64,000 nt of DNA from Bradyrhizobium elkanii USDA 76. Lineage in GTDB: Bacteria; Pseudomonadota; Alphaproteobacteria; Rhizobiales; Xanthobacteraceae. Below the pieces are notes generated by a model, which was not told where the DNA came from, did no database searches, and saw only the letters and a list, made by a program, of their open reading frames with translations. The DNA lies in the NCBI RefSeq assembly GCF_023278185.1, contig NZ_CP066356.1, forward strand, positions 2,534,001-2,598,000. Direction: 5' to 3'. Below are positions 53,396 to 62,047 of the stretch, in pieces; position 1 is the first letter of the stretch; the number at the start of each line of letters is the position of its first letter. The translations under genes and the position numbers were made by a program.

Positions 53396-54409
53396 TTATG
53401 CCGACAGCATGTCGAGGGGAGGCTGGCTCCATCGCCGGCGATCATCGCCGTCGCCTCGTCGGGTCTCGGAAGGAAGCTCGCCGAACAATTCGCGATAGTA
53501 TTGGGCGAAGCGGCCGACATTCAGGAAGCCATGCTGAATCGCAATGTCGCCGATGGTTGCCTTGTCCGGGGGACTTGAGCGCAGGGCGGCGTGCACCGCG
53601 CAGAGCCGCTGACTGCGGAGATATGAGATCGGGCCGATCCCCAGTGCTTCGTGGAAGGCGCGGTGCAAGGAGCGCCGCGAGATGCGCAAGCGGTTGCAGA
53701 TATGCGAGATGTGGATCGGTCCTTCGTCTTGCGCGGCCAGATAGTCTTCCACCTGTCTTACGGTTTTTAGAGCGGACGGCAGCGGGCCATCGCGCTCTGC
53801 GGGCTCACGTTCCATGATGCTGGCAGTCAGGGCTTCGATGATGGCGCGTCGCCAAAACTCGGCAGCGTGCGCCGTGAGCGTCAGATCGCCGGCGTCCAGG
53901 CGTGCGAGGAGTAGCCGTAACCGCGGGATGATCAAATGAACGGTGCCGCTGTTGGCCTTGAAATGGCTCCGTGCCCAGCGAGATGGAGCACCCAGACGCG
54001 CGTCACAGCCCAGCGCAAATTCGAGCTCCGCGGCCGACGGCATGACCGTGAGGATGGACGCGCCGCCATAGTACCGGTTCTCATATTCCGAACCGGGCGG
54101 CGTCACCAGCACGTCGCCGGGGCGCGATTCATAGGAGGCGCGTGTCACGCGCCCGGCGCTCTCCGCCAGCACGCCGATTGTGATGCGCTCCTTGTTCGAG
54201 CCGCCCTTCGATCGCAAGCCGAGATTGAAGGTCGCGACGTTAATCGGAAGCCCGGCGATCTCCGCGTGGAGCACCTCCCCGCGGAGCTTGCCCGGCTCGA
54301 TCTGGACGATCTCGGCGCGCGTGCCGACGATGGCTTGGCTCAGTTGATCGAAACCCGTAATTGGCCGCCGCTCGAACGCCGTGAAACGCGTCGTCAAAAC
54401 CACCCTCAC
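53396..54409 (-). CDS. AraC-family regulator 2
   Basis: The protein is a paralogue of AraC regulator 1, with the same layout: an N-terminal sensor (VQIEPGKLRGEVLHAEI) and a C-terminal HTH pair (ICNRLRISRRSLHRAFHEALG; IAIQHGFLNVGRFAQYYRELFGELPSET). The start is uncertain. The frame opens at a TTG at 54493, but alignment with the paralogue favours a GTG at 54409 or 54403, giving about 337 residues; I use 54409. It is divergent from the DUF1254 block and its gap contains the shared promoter element. It probably controls that block and perhaps the sulfatase block too. Confidence 0.88.
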   Translation of the reverse strand: MRVVLTTRFTAFERRPITGFDQLSQAIVGTRAEIVQIEPGKLRGEVLHAEIAGLPINVATFNLGLRSKGGSNKERITIGVLAESAGRVTRASYESRPGDVLVTPPGSEYENRYYGGASILTVMPSAAELEFALGCDARLGAPSRWARSHFKANSGTVHLIIPRLRLLLARLDAGDLTLTAHAAEFWRRAIIEALTASIMEREPAERDGPLPSALKTVRQVEDYLAAQDEGPIHISHICNRLRISRRSLHRAFHEALGIGPISYLRSQRLCAVHAALRSSPPDKATIGDIAIQHGFLNVGRFAQYYRELFGELPSETRRGDGDDRRRWSQPPLDMLSA

Positions 54410-54626
54410 AATTCGAAGATCAAACGCTCCGCGATCTATTCTAACTTCCAGTCTTCCAGTGTGAAGCCCAAAGCGCCCTTGTTCAAAGTCCAACCTGCGG
54501 GGGCGATGAATCGTTCACGGCGACGTCATGCCGATTGGACACATTTGCCTAAAGTCGGGCGGGATCAGTGATGCCTCGTCATCGAACAGGGGGCCAATGT
54601 CACTCAGCAAGACCGCACAACGCGTT

Positions 54627-54672
54627 TTGGCACAAACTGTACGTCACATCGCGCAGGAATTCCCTTATCGTT
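54627..54672 (+). promoter_or_regulatory. Shared AraC-type promoter element, copy 2
   Basis: TTGGCACAAA... (54627-54647) is followed by TTCC-NN-TATCGTT (54660-54672). Spacing and sequence match copy 1 at 40711-40756. The inferred transcript would have a leader of about 175 bases before the first DUF1254 gene at 54854, similar in length to copy 1 (about 165 bases). The rest of the gap 54410-54853 has no gene I can support. Confidence 0.6.
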
Positions 54673-54853
54673 GAAATTCAACGAGAAATAGAGCGTCGGG
54701 TCGACCGTAAGCGCTTGAAGGACGAGCGCGTCGGCACGGAAAATGGGCAGAAGGGCGTACCGTACAGCGGACATTTCTTCTTCCGAACCGGCCAATCGTC
54801 GCGAGGGACGAGGGCCTGGGTGACGTGCGCCGCGATTTAACCGAGGAGCTCAA

Positions 54854-56302
54854 ATGCAGCGAAACTGGGTCGGATTCATCGCTGTCGCGACGATTCTCGC
54901 CGCGGGTGTGCTCTATGCGGCACTCACCCAAGCAAGGGGACAGTCTGCAGCAACGGGGGCCGCCGCGCAGGCGGAACGGCAGAAGGCGCGCGAGATCGCG
55001 CGTGAGGTCTATCAGTACGCCTATCCCATCGTGCTGATGGATGTGACGATGCGGCAATCAACCGCAGTGGCGAACGCGACCGCCGTCAGAGGCCGTGCTC
55101 CGATCAATCAGTTTGCCTATTTTCGGACCTATCCAGATGCGGATGCGAAGGATGTGGTCCGCTTCAACTTCGACACCCTGTATTCCTTCGCATGGACCGA
55201 CCTGAGCAAGGGGCCGATGATCCTGTCCGTCCCCGATACCGGCGGGCGCTTCTATCTGGTGCCGACTCTCGACATGTGGACGGACGTGTTCTCGTCGATC
55301 GGATCGCGCACGACCGGCACCAAGGCTGGGAATTTTGCCTATTGCCTACCCGGCTGGAAGGGCAAGTTGCCGGCGGGCGTTCAACGTATCGACGCGCCGA
55401 CGTCCATGATCTGGGTGATGGGCCGCATCCAGACCAACGGGCCTTCGGACTACGACAACGTTCACAAGATCCAGGACGGACTGAAGCTCACGCCGCTGGC
55501 CCGATGGGGCAAGAGCTATTCGCCACCCGCGACGGCGGCGGTGGATGCGAAGGTGGACGCCAAGACGCCACCTCTTGTGCAGGTCGGCAAGATGACGGGT
55601 GTGGAGCTGTTCACGCGCTTCGCCGAGTTGATGCAGAAATTCCCTCCGCATCCGAACGATTATCCAGTTCTCTTCCGGATGAAGGCGATCGGGCTCGAAC
55701 CCGGCAAGAGCTGGGACCGCAGCAAGGTTGATGAAGCCTCGCTCGAGGCGATCAATGCGGGTGCCAAGGACGCTCTGGAAGACATGATTGCGGGCGTCAA
55801 GACTGCCGGCAACCACGTCAACGGCTGGAACATAACGACCGACAATATCGGGACCTATGGCACGTCCTACCGGCAGCGCGCGCTTGTCGCGCTGGCTGGC
55901 CTTGGCGCCAATCTTCCAGCCGACGCGGTCTACCCGACGGCCTTCCTCGATGGAGACGGGAAGCCGATGGATGGCGCGAACAAGTACGTCCTGCACTTCG
56001 ACAAGGGAAAGACGCCTCCCGCCGGCGCGTTCTGGTCTCTCACCATGTACGACAATCAGGGCTTCCAGGTGCCCAATCCGCTGAATCGGTTCGCGATCGG
56101 CGATCGCGACAAGCTGGTGTTCAACGCGGACGGCTCGCTCGACATCTACATCCAGGCGGACTCGCCTGGAGCCGACAAGGAATCGAATTGGCTTCCGGCG
56201 CCGAAATCCGGGCTGATCGGCCCAACGCTCCGCATCTATGCGCCAAAGCCCGAGGTGCTTGATGGTCAGTGGGTCCCGCCCGCTGTGAAGCGGATGCAGT
56301 GA
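54854..56302 (+). CDS. Exported DUF1254/DUF1214 protein 1
   Basis: The 482-residue protein has an N-terminal signal or anchor (about 5-27, WVGFIAVATILAAGVLYAAL). The DUF1254 half (about 50-200) begins AREVYQYAYPIVLMDVTMRQ and contains INQFAYFRTYPDADAKDVVRFNFDTLYS. The DUF1214 half (about 360-475) contains AFWSLTMYDNQGFQVPNPLNRF and DKESNWLPAP. These two-domain proteins are predicted periplasmic and have no established biochemical role. The ATG at 54854 has GAGGAGCTC upstream. It is the first of four related genes. Copy 2 starts 27 bp downstream. Confidence 0.92.
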   Translation: MQRNWVGFIAVATILAAGVLYAALTQARGQSAATGAAAQAERQKAREIAREVYQYAYPIVLMDVTMRQSTAVANATAVRGRAPINQFAYFRTYPDADAKDVVRFNFDTLYSFAWTDLSKGPMILSVPDTGGRFYLVPTLDMWTDVFSSIGSRTTGTKAGNFAYCLPGWKGKLPAGVQRIDAPTSMIWVMGRIQTNGPSDYDNVHKIQDGLKLTPLARWGKSYSPPATAAVDAKVDAKTPPLVQVGKMTGVELFTRFAELMQKFPPHPNDYPVLFRMKAIGLEPGKSWDRSKVDEASLEAINAGAKDALEDMIAGVKTAGNHVNGWNITTDNIGTYGTSYRQRALVALAGLGANLPADAVYPTAFLDGDGKPMDGANKYVLHFDKGKTPPAGAFWSLTMYDNQGFQVPNPLNRFAIGDRDKLVFNADGSLDIYIQADSPGADKESNWLPAPKSGLIGPTLRIYAPKPEVLDGQWVPPAVKRMQ

Positions 56303-56328
56303 AGTTGAAGCGGCAAGGGAGGAAGACC

Positions 56329-57729
56329 ATGGTCAGAGCAACTCTTAAACTGGTCCCGTTTGCACTCATGGTGCTGATGGGTGATGCGTCCGCCCAGAGC
56401 GCGTCCGAGCAGGAGGCGTATGCCGTCGCAAAGGACGCCTACGTCTACGCCTACCCGCTGATGCTGACGAACGCCACGCTTCAGCAGCTGAGCAACTTCG
56501 CCGAACCCATCCCGGGCAACACCTTCGGTCCGCCGAACCAGTTTCATCATGCGCGTGCGTTTCCCAATGCGGACGACAAGGTCGTTATCCGCATGAATAC
56601 GGACACCTTGTACTCGGCCGCCACGCTCGACCTGAAGGCCGAGCCGATGGTGCTTTCGGTGCCGGCGGCTGACCGCTACTTCATGCTGCCGATGCTCAGT
56701 CTGTGGTCGGACGTGTTCGACGTGCCTGGCACGCGCACGACCGGCAAGAACACCGCGCGCGACTTCCTCGTCGTTGATCCGCAATGGCGCGGCGATGCAC
56801 CGGCGGGTTTGGAAGTGATCAGGAGCCCCACCCGCAATGTGTGGATCATCGGCCGCACCCAGACCAATGGCGCTGCCGACTACGCGAATGTGCACAAGGT
56901 GCAGGACGGCATGAAGCTCACGCCGCTCTCCGCCTGGGGCAAAGGAGTCTACGTGCCGCCCAAGGGCGTGGTCGATCCGGGCATCGACATGAAGGCTCAG
57001 CCTCCGGATGTGGTCGACAAGATGGACACGGCGGCCTACTTCGCTCGCTTTGCCGAACTGCTCAAGGACAATCCTCCGAACCAGGTCGACTACCCGATGA
57101 TCCACCGCCTCGAACGCGTGGGCTTCAAGGTCGGCCAAAGCTTCGACCTCGCGAAAGCGCCGGCAAGCATCCAGCAGGCATTCAATCGCGGCTATGCCGA
57201 CGGCAAGGCCCTGGTGCTGGCCGAGGGCAGGAAGGCGGGCGGCATCGGCGGCAAAGGCTGGATCTACACGACCCGCAGCGGCGCCTATGGCGTGGACTAT
57301 CTCTACCGCGCCGCGATCGCCCAGTGCTGTCTCGGCGAGAACCTGCCGCAGGACGCGGTCTACCCCGCGCTGTCAACCGACAGCGATGGCCGGGCGCTGG
57401 ATGGCGCCAACAAGTACGTCCTGCACTTCGACAAGGGTAAGCTGCCGCCAGTGGACGCGTTCTGGTCGGTGACGGCCTATGACATCGAGGGCTATTTCAT
57501 CCCGAACCCGATCAAGCGTCAGGCCATCGGCGATCGCGACAAGCTCATCACCAACGCCGATGGCTCCCTCGATCTCTACCTCCAGGCCGACTCGCCGGGA
57601 AAGGATAAGGAAGCCAACTGGCTCCCGGTCGGCAAGGCGCCGTTCACGCTGCTGATGCGCCTATACTCGCCGCGCGAGGAATTCCTTCAAGGAAAGTGGA
57701 CACCACCCGACGTGGCCAAGTCGAATTGA
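56329..57729 (+). CDS. Exported DUF1254/DUF1214 protein 2
   Basis: The 466-residue protein has a signal peptide (about 5-23, TLKLVPFALMVLMGDASAQ). The DUF1254 part (KDAYVYAYPLMLTNATLQQL) and DUF1214 part (AFWSVTAYDIEGYFIPNPIKR; DKEANWLPVG) align with copy 1 along their whole length, and GANKYVLHFDKGK is identical in both. The ATG at 56329 has AGGGAGGAAGA upstream. It is in the same unit as copy 1. After it comes a remnant of a DUF3302 gene. Confidence 0.92.
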   Translation: MVRATLKLVPFALMVLMGDASAQSASEQEAYAVAKDAYVYAYPLMLTNATLQQLSNFAEPIPGNTFGPPNQFHHARAFPNADDKVVIRMNTDTLYSAATLDLKAEPMVLSVPAADRYFMLPMLSLWSDVFDVPGTRTTGKNTARDFLVVDPQWRGDAPAGLEVIRSPTRNVWIIGRTQTNGAADYANVHKVQDGMKLTPLSAWGKGVYVPPKGVVDPGIDMKAQPPDVVDKMDTAAYFARFAELLKDNPPNQVDYPMIHRLERVGFKVGQSFDLAKAPASIQQAFNRGYADGKALVLAEGRKAGGIGGKGWIYTTRSGAYGVDYLYRAAIAQCCLGENLPQDAVYPALSTDSDGRALDGANKYVLHFDKGKLPPVDAFWSVTAYDIEGYFIPNPIKRQAIGDRDKLITNADGSLDLYLQADSPGKDKEANWLPVGKAPFTLLMRLYSPREEFLQGKWTPPDVAKSN

Positions 57730-57786
57730 GGGGCAAGTGTGGACGACGGCCTGTCTGGTCGGTCTGATGTCATGTGAGGCGGCGCC

Positions 57787-57879
57787 ATGGACGGCTATGA
57801 CATCTACGCCTGGATCGTGCCGGTCATTTTGCCGACGAGAGCTGTCGGCGCGTCGAAGCGACTTCAAAACGGAGGATAA
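57787..57879 (+). pseudogene. Truncated DUF3302-like remnant
   Basis: A 30-codon frame reads MDGYDIYAWIVPVILPTR and then diverges. Its first 17 or so residues match the start of the intact DUF3302 gene at 58281 (MSGYDIFAWIVLVILLAS), and the DNA is similar too. It lacks the rest of the protein and stops within the leader of the HdeA-like gene. It is best read as a decayed duplicate, or as one side of an insertion of the hdeA-like gene into a duplicated locus. Confidence 0.65.
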
Positions 57880-57882
57880 AAC

Positions 57883-58221
57883 ATGAAAATCGGAAGTTAC
57901 ACGGGCCTGGCGGTCGTTTCTTGTCTGCTGATGCTTTCGCCCGCGAAAGCGCAAACCCCACTGTCGGCCTATACGGACGCGAACGGCTTTATTGACGTGC
58001 AGACGCTGACCTGCGCTCAGCTCGCCGGCACCTATCAGGAAGACGCCGACATGCTGACCGCCTGGTATAGCGGTTGGTACAATGGCCTCGCCAAGAAGCA
58101 CTACGCACACATCACCCGGGCGAAGTCAGGCGAGCACCAACTGATCGTCTACTGCAAGGCCCATCCCGGCGTGAAGATCATCGAGGCGATCGACCTTCTG
58201 CTGAAGAACGAAGCGAAGTAG
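57883..58221 (+). CDS. HdeA/HdeB-family periplasmic acid-stress chaperone
   Basis: The 112-residue protein has a signal peptide (about 1-23, TGLAVVSCLLMLSPAKAQ). The mature chain has the HdeA pattern: DVQTLTCAQLAGTYQEDADM, WYSGWYNGLAKK and LIVYCKAHPGVKIIEAID. Cys44 and Cys91 are placed to form the conserved disulphide. HdeA-type proteins bind unfolding periplasmic proteins at low pH. The ATG at 57883 has GGAGGATAA upstream. It lies within the DUF1254 block, which supports an envelope-stress role for the block. A hairpin follows. Confidence 0.88.
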   Translation: MKIGSYTGLAVVSCLLMLSPAKAQTPLSAYTDANGFIDVQTLTCAQLAGTYQEDADMLTAWYSGWYNGLAKKHYAHITRAKSGEHQLIVYCKAHPGVKIIEAIDLLLKNEAK

Positions 58222-58230
58222 GTGGCGCAG

Positions 58231-58257
58231 CCACGCGGGACTTCTGGTCCCGCGTGG
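58231..58257 (+). other. Strong hairpin between the hdeA-like and DUF3302 genes
   Basis: An 11-bp perfect stem (58231-58241 with 58247-58257) closes a 5-base loop, without a T-run. It starts 10 bp after the hdeA-like stop and could protect or process the upstream mRNA so that the chaperone is made in excess. Confidence 0.45.
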
Positions 58258-58280
58258 TCGGCCAGCAGCGGGGAATAACG

Positions 58281-58520
58281 ATGAGCGGATACGACATCTT
58301 CGCCTGGATCGTGCTGGTCATCCTGCTGGCCAGCGCGATCGGTGTGTTCTGCATCGCGGGCTGGCTGCCCGGGCATATCGCGAAGTCGCGCAACCATCCC
58401 TACGCGCAGGCCGTGACGGTGGCCGGCTGGGTCACGCTGCTGTTCGGCTTCGCGCTGTGGCCGATCGCGCTGATCTGGGCCTATGTCGACGTGCCTCAAC
58501 GCAAGAGCGGAGCGGTGTGA
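58281..58520 (+). CDS. DUF3302 inner-membrane protein (YiaW/YibI-like)
   Basis: The 79-residue protein has two membrane helices (about 5-27, FAWIVLVILLASAIGVFCIAG; and 46-68, VAGWVTLLFGFALWPIALIWA) and begins MSGYDIFAWIV, the DUF3302 signature. In E. coli the relatives YiaW and YibI are encoded next to HlyD-family proteins YiaV and YibH, exactly as here. The ATG at 58281 has GGGGAATAACG upstream. Its stop overlaps the HlyD-like start (TGATG). Confidence 0.9.
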   Translation: MSGYDIFAWIVLVILLASAIGVFCIAGWLPGHIAKSRNHPYAQAVTVAGWVTLLFGFALWPIALIWAYVDVPQRKSGAV

Positions 58521-59461
58521 TGGGTGTCGCGATCATCAACACCTATCTGGTGCTGCTGTTCCTGCTGGTGCATTTCAAGATCGTGCGCTTCAATTTGTTC
58601 TGGAAGCTGTCGCCGTTCATCGTGCTAGTCCTGGTGCTGTTCGGTCTCCTGGTCCCGATGAACTGGGGTGCGCCGCAGGGCTCGGCGCTGGTGGTGCGCA
58701 ACGCGGTGTCGATCGTGCCTAGCGTCGCGGGCGAAGTGACCGAGGTGCCCGTAGTCGCCAACGCGCCGCTGAAGGCTGGTGATGTTCTGTTCAAGATCGA
58801 TCCGACCCCCTACGATGCGCAGGTCAAGGCGATCACGGCGCAGCTCAAGCTGTCGAAGACGCGGCTGGCGCAGATGACGACGCTTTTCGAGCGCGACGCC
58901 GGGCGCGGCTTCGACGTCGAGCAGCGGCAGTCCGAGGTCGACCAGCTCAGCGGCCAGCTCGAGGCCGCGCAGTGGAATCTCGACAAGACGGTGGTGAAGA
59001 CGCCGGCCGACGGCTACGTCACCAATGTTGCGCTGCGCAAGGGCGCGCGGGTAGCCAATCTGCCGCTGTCGCCGGTGATGGCGTTCATCGATACCTCGAA
59101 CACGATCATCGGGGTCGAGATCAACCAGATCGATGCCCGCTACGTCGCGCCGGGGCAGGAGGTCGAGGTCACTTTCAAGTTCGCGCCCGGGCAGATCTAT
59201 TCCGGCAAGGTCGAAAGCGTGCTGCAGGCGATCGCGACCGGCCAGGCCCAGACCTCGGGCACCGCCGTGGCGCCGAAAGCGATCGAGGCGGCACCTTTCG
59301 TCGTGCGTGTAAAGCTCGACGATGCTACCTTCGTCAATCGGCTGCCTGCGGGCAGCGCCGGGACGGCGGCAATCTATACGGAGCATTTGAAGCCGACGCA
59401 TGTGGTCCGCCGCGTGCTGCTGCGGCAGGTTGCGATCATCAACTATGTCAATCCGTTTTGA
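58520..59461 (+). CDS. HlyD/EmrA-family membrane protein (YiaV/YibH-like)
   Basis: The 313-residue protein has two N-terminal helices (about 5-22 and 28-48) rather than one, as in YibH-type adaptors. The lipoyl halves are VSIVPSVAGEVTEVPVVANAPLKAGDVLFKIDP and TVVKTPADGYVTNVALRKGARV (read in parts). The coiled-coil arm (KLSKTRLAQMTTLFERDAGR) lies between them. It is a membrane-fusion protein without a transporter next door, typical for the DUF3302 pair. The function of this pair is not known. It is followed within 25 bp by a third DUF1254 gene. Confidence 0.9.
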   Translation: MGVAIINTYLVLLFLLVHFKIVRFNLFWKLSPFIVLVLVLFGLLVPMNWGAPQGSALVVRNAVSIVPSVAGEVTEVPVVANAPLKAGDVLFKIDPTPYDAQVKAITAQLKLSKTRLAQMTTLFERDAGRGFDVEQRQSEVDQLSGQLEAAQWNLDKTVVKTPADGYVTNVALRKGARVANLPLSPVMAFIDTSNTIIGVEINQIDARYVAPGQEVEVTFKFAPGQIYSGKVESVLQAIATGQAQTSGTAVAPKAIEAAPFVVRVKLDDATFVNRLPAGSAGTAAIYTEHLKPTHVVRRVLLRQVAIINYVNPF

Positions 59462-59486
59462 GTGAGCAGGAAGGGGCACGATATCG

Positions 59487-60953
59487 ATGAAGAGGTCATT
59501 TGCTGAAGACGAAGCGTTGCCGCGGCGCGACGGGCGAGGCGTCGTGAACCGGCGGCAGACGCTGCTCGGCGCTGCCGCGCTCCTGACCAGCGGGCTGCTC
59601 GCGCCGTCTCGCGCCTGGGCTCAATCCGTGTCGGCAGACGATGCGCGGGCGATCGCCAAGGATGCCTACATTTACGGCTTCCCGCTCGTCGACAGCTACC
59701 GGATCCAATACTCCTACTTCGTCGATCGTGGCGGTGCCGAATACAAGGCGCCGTGGAACACGATCTTCAACAACGCGCGGGTCTACACGCCCGACGACAA
59801 GGCGATCCAGACCCCCAATTCGGACACCCCGTATTCCTATGTCGGCGCGGACCTGCGTGCCGAGCCGATCGTGTTCACGGTGCCGGCCGTCGAGAAGGGT
59901 CGCTACTACTCTCTGCAATTCATCGACATGTACACGTTCGACTTCGCCTATGTCGGCAGCCGCGCCACCGGCAATGGCGCAGGGAGCTACCTGCTGGCGG
60001 GGCCGACCTGGAAGGGCCAAAAGCCGAAGGGGATCAGGAAGGTCATTCGCTGTGAGACCCAGTTTGCCTTCGTGCTTTATCGCACCCAGCTCTTCAACCC
60101 TGGCGACATCGAGAATGTGAAGAAGATTCAGGCCGGCTACAAGGTGCAGACGCTGTCGCAGTTTCTTGGCAAGCCGGCGCCCGCGGCTGCGCCCGAGGTT
60201 GCGTTCATCAAGCCGATCACTGCCGAGCAGGAGCGCAACTCGCTCGAATTCTTCGGCATCCTCAACTTCCTCCTCCAGTTCTGCCCGACGCATCCGAGCG
60301 AGAAAGCGCTGATGGCGCGCTTTGCCAGGATCGGGATCGGTGCGGGGAAACCGTTTGACGCTAATTCGCTGTCGCCGGAGACCCGCAAGGCTTTGCAGGA
60401 CGGCATGGCCGATGCCTGGAAGGCTTTTGCCGAGTTCAAGGAGACGAAGATCGATACCGGGAAATCGTCGAGCGCCGACGGGTTCGGAACACGAGAGTAT
60501 CTGAAGAACGACTATATGCAGCGGATGTCGGCGGCGGTGCTCGGTATCTATGGAAATTCGAAGCAGGAGGCAATGTATCCCGCTTACTTCGTGGATGCTG
60601 CCAAACGGAAGCTCGACGGCGCCAATCGCTACACGATGCGCTTTGCGCCGGGTCAGCTGCCGCCGGTCAACGCGTTCTGGTCGCTGACTATGTACCAGCT
60701 GCCGGCGAGCCTGCTCTACGCCAACCCGCTCAACCGCTATTTGATCAATTCGCCGATGTTACCGAACCTGAAGCGCGATGCCGACGGCGGGATCACGCTC
60801 TATGTCCAGAACGAATCGCCTGGTCAGGACAAGGAAGCCAACTGGCTGCCGGCGCCAAAGGGGCCGTTCTTCGCGGCGATGCGCTTGTACTGGCCGAAGC
60901 CCACGGCGCTGTCCGGGCAATGGAAAGCGCCGCCGATCCAGCAGATTTCGTAG
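59487..60953 (+). CDS. Exported DUF1254/DUF1214 protein 3 (Tat-like signal)
   Basis: The 488-residue protein has a long charged N-region and a twin-arginine motif (NRRQTLLGAAALLTSGLLA, about 21-39), unlike the Sec-type signals of the other copies. The body matches the family: AKDAYIYGFPLVDSYRIQYSY at the start, AFWSLTMYQLPASLLYANPLNRY and DKEANWLPAPKG at the end. The ATG at 59487 has no very strong site, with AGGAAGGGG about 15 bases upstream. It is in the block with the DUF3302/HlyD pair. Tat export suggests a folded or cofactor-bearing protein (inference). Confidence 0.92.
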   Translation: MKRSFAEDEALPRRDGRGVVNRRQTLLGAAALLTSGLLAPSRAWAQSVSADDARAIAKDAYIYGFPLVDSYRIQYSYFVDRGGAEYKAPWNTIFNNARVYTPDDKAIQTPNSDTPYSYVGADLRAEPIVFTVPAVEKGRYYSLQFIDMYTFDFAYVGSRATGNGAGSYLLAGPTWKGQKPKGIRKVIRCETQFAFVLYRTQLFNPGDIENVKKIQAGYKVQTLSQFLGKPAPAAAPEVAFIKPITAEQERNSLEFFGILNFLLQFCPTHPSEKALMARFARIGIGAGKPFDANSLSPETRKALQDGMADAWKAFAEFKETKIDTGKSSSADGFGTREYLKNDYMQRMSAAVLGIYGNSKQEAMYPAYFVDAAKRKLDGANRYTMRFAPGQLPPVNAFWSLTMYQLPASLLYANPLNRYLINSPMLPNLKRDADGGITLYVQNESPGQDKEANWLPAPKGPFFAAMRLYWPKPTALSGQWKAPPIQQIS

Positions 60954-60966
60954 GGGAAGCCGACAG

Positions 60967-61998
60967 ATGATGATCAGAGAAATTGCTTTTGGCTTGGTAA
61001 CATTTGCGGTGGTCACGAGCGCACACGCGCAATCACCCGCTGGCGGCACGGTGCCGGTCACCGTCGACAATTTCGCCCGCGCCGAATCCGATCTCTATTT
61101 CGGCGGCAACGTCAAGGATGCGGGCGGGACCGGCAAGCTGTTCCATCACCGCGAGCCGATGTCGATCGACAAGCAGGCGGTGATCCGGGCGAATCGCGAT
61201 ACGCTTTATTCCTCTGGTGTCTTCGACCTCGACGCCGGCCCGGTGACCATCACGCTGCCGGATGCAGGCAAGCGCTTCCGTTCGCTGATGGCGGTCAATG
61301 AAGATCACTATGTGGTCGGCAACATCGAATATCGCGCGGGTAGCTTCACCTACGACAAGGCGAAGGCCGGCACGCGCTACCTGCTGCTCGCTTTGCGCAC
61401 GCTGGTCGATCCCAATGATTCAAAGGATGTGGCTCAGGTTCACGCGCTGCAAGACGCCATCAAGGTCAGCAAGGCACAAGGCAAGTTCGAGGTGCCGAAC
61501 TGGGACCAGGCCAGCCAGAAGAGCATCCGCGATGCGCTTCTGGTGCTGAACGACTACACCGGCGGCTTCGCGCACGCGTTCGGGGCCAAAGGGCAGGTCG
61601 ATCCGGTCAGGCACTTGATCGGCACCGCCGCCGGCTGGGGCGGCAATCCCGACAAGGACGCGTCCTATCTCAGCATCACGCCTTCCCGGAACGACGGCAC
61701 CACGGTCTACAAGCTGACCGTCAGGGAGGTGCCGGTCGATGCATTCTGGTCGATCAGCGTGTACGACGCGAAGGGATATTTCGAGAAAAATCCCTACGAC
61801 GCGTATACGCTGAACAACATCACCGCGAAGAAATCCGCCGATGGGTCGATCGCGATCCAGTTCGGCGGCTGCGACGACAAGATCCCGAACTGCCTGCCGA
61901 TCATGAAGGGCTGGAACTACACGGTCCGGCTCTATCGGCCGCGCCCGGAGATCCTGAACGGGAAGTGGAAATTCCCGGAGGCGCAGGCGGTGAACTGA
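60967..61998 (+). CDS. Exported DUF1254/DUF1214 protein 4 (short form)
   Basis: The 343-residue protein has a signal peptide (about 3-22, IREIAFGLVTFAVVTSAHAQ). The DUF1254 part is shorter than in its neighbours (VDNFARAESDLYFGGNVKDAGG, then INRDTLYSSG-like NRDTLYSSGVFDLDAGP), followed by a full DUF1214 part (AFWSISVYDAKGYFEKNPYDAYT). It lacks about 100 middle residues relative to copies 1 to 3, so it is a different subfamily. It begins 13 bp after copy 3 and is surely co-transcribed. The ATG at 60967 is one of two adjacent. Confidence 0.9.
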   Translation: MMIREIAFGLVTFAVVTSAHAQSPAGGTVPVTVDNFARAESDLYFGGNVKDAGGTGKLFHHREPMSIDKQAVIRANRDTLYSSGVFDLDAGPVTITLPDAGKRFRSLMAVNEDHYVVGNIEYRAGSFTYDKAKAGTRYLLLALRTLVDPNDSKDVAQVHALQDAIKVSKAQGKFEVPNWDQASQKSIRDALLVLNDYTGGFAHAFGAKGQVDPVRHLIGTAAGWGGNPDKDASYLSITPSRNDGTTVYKLTVREVPVDAFWSISVYDAKGYFEKNPYDAYTLNNITAKKSADGSIAIQFGGCDDKIPNCLPIMKGWNYTVRLYRPRPEILNGKWKFPEAQAVN

Positions 61999-62047
61999 GA
62001 CGCCCGCGAATCCGCTATGATGTCTTGAACGAAATGGGGAGCTCGGG

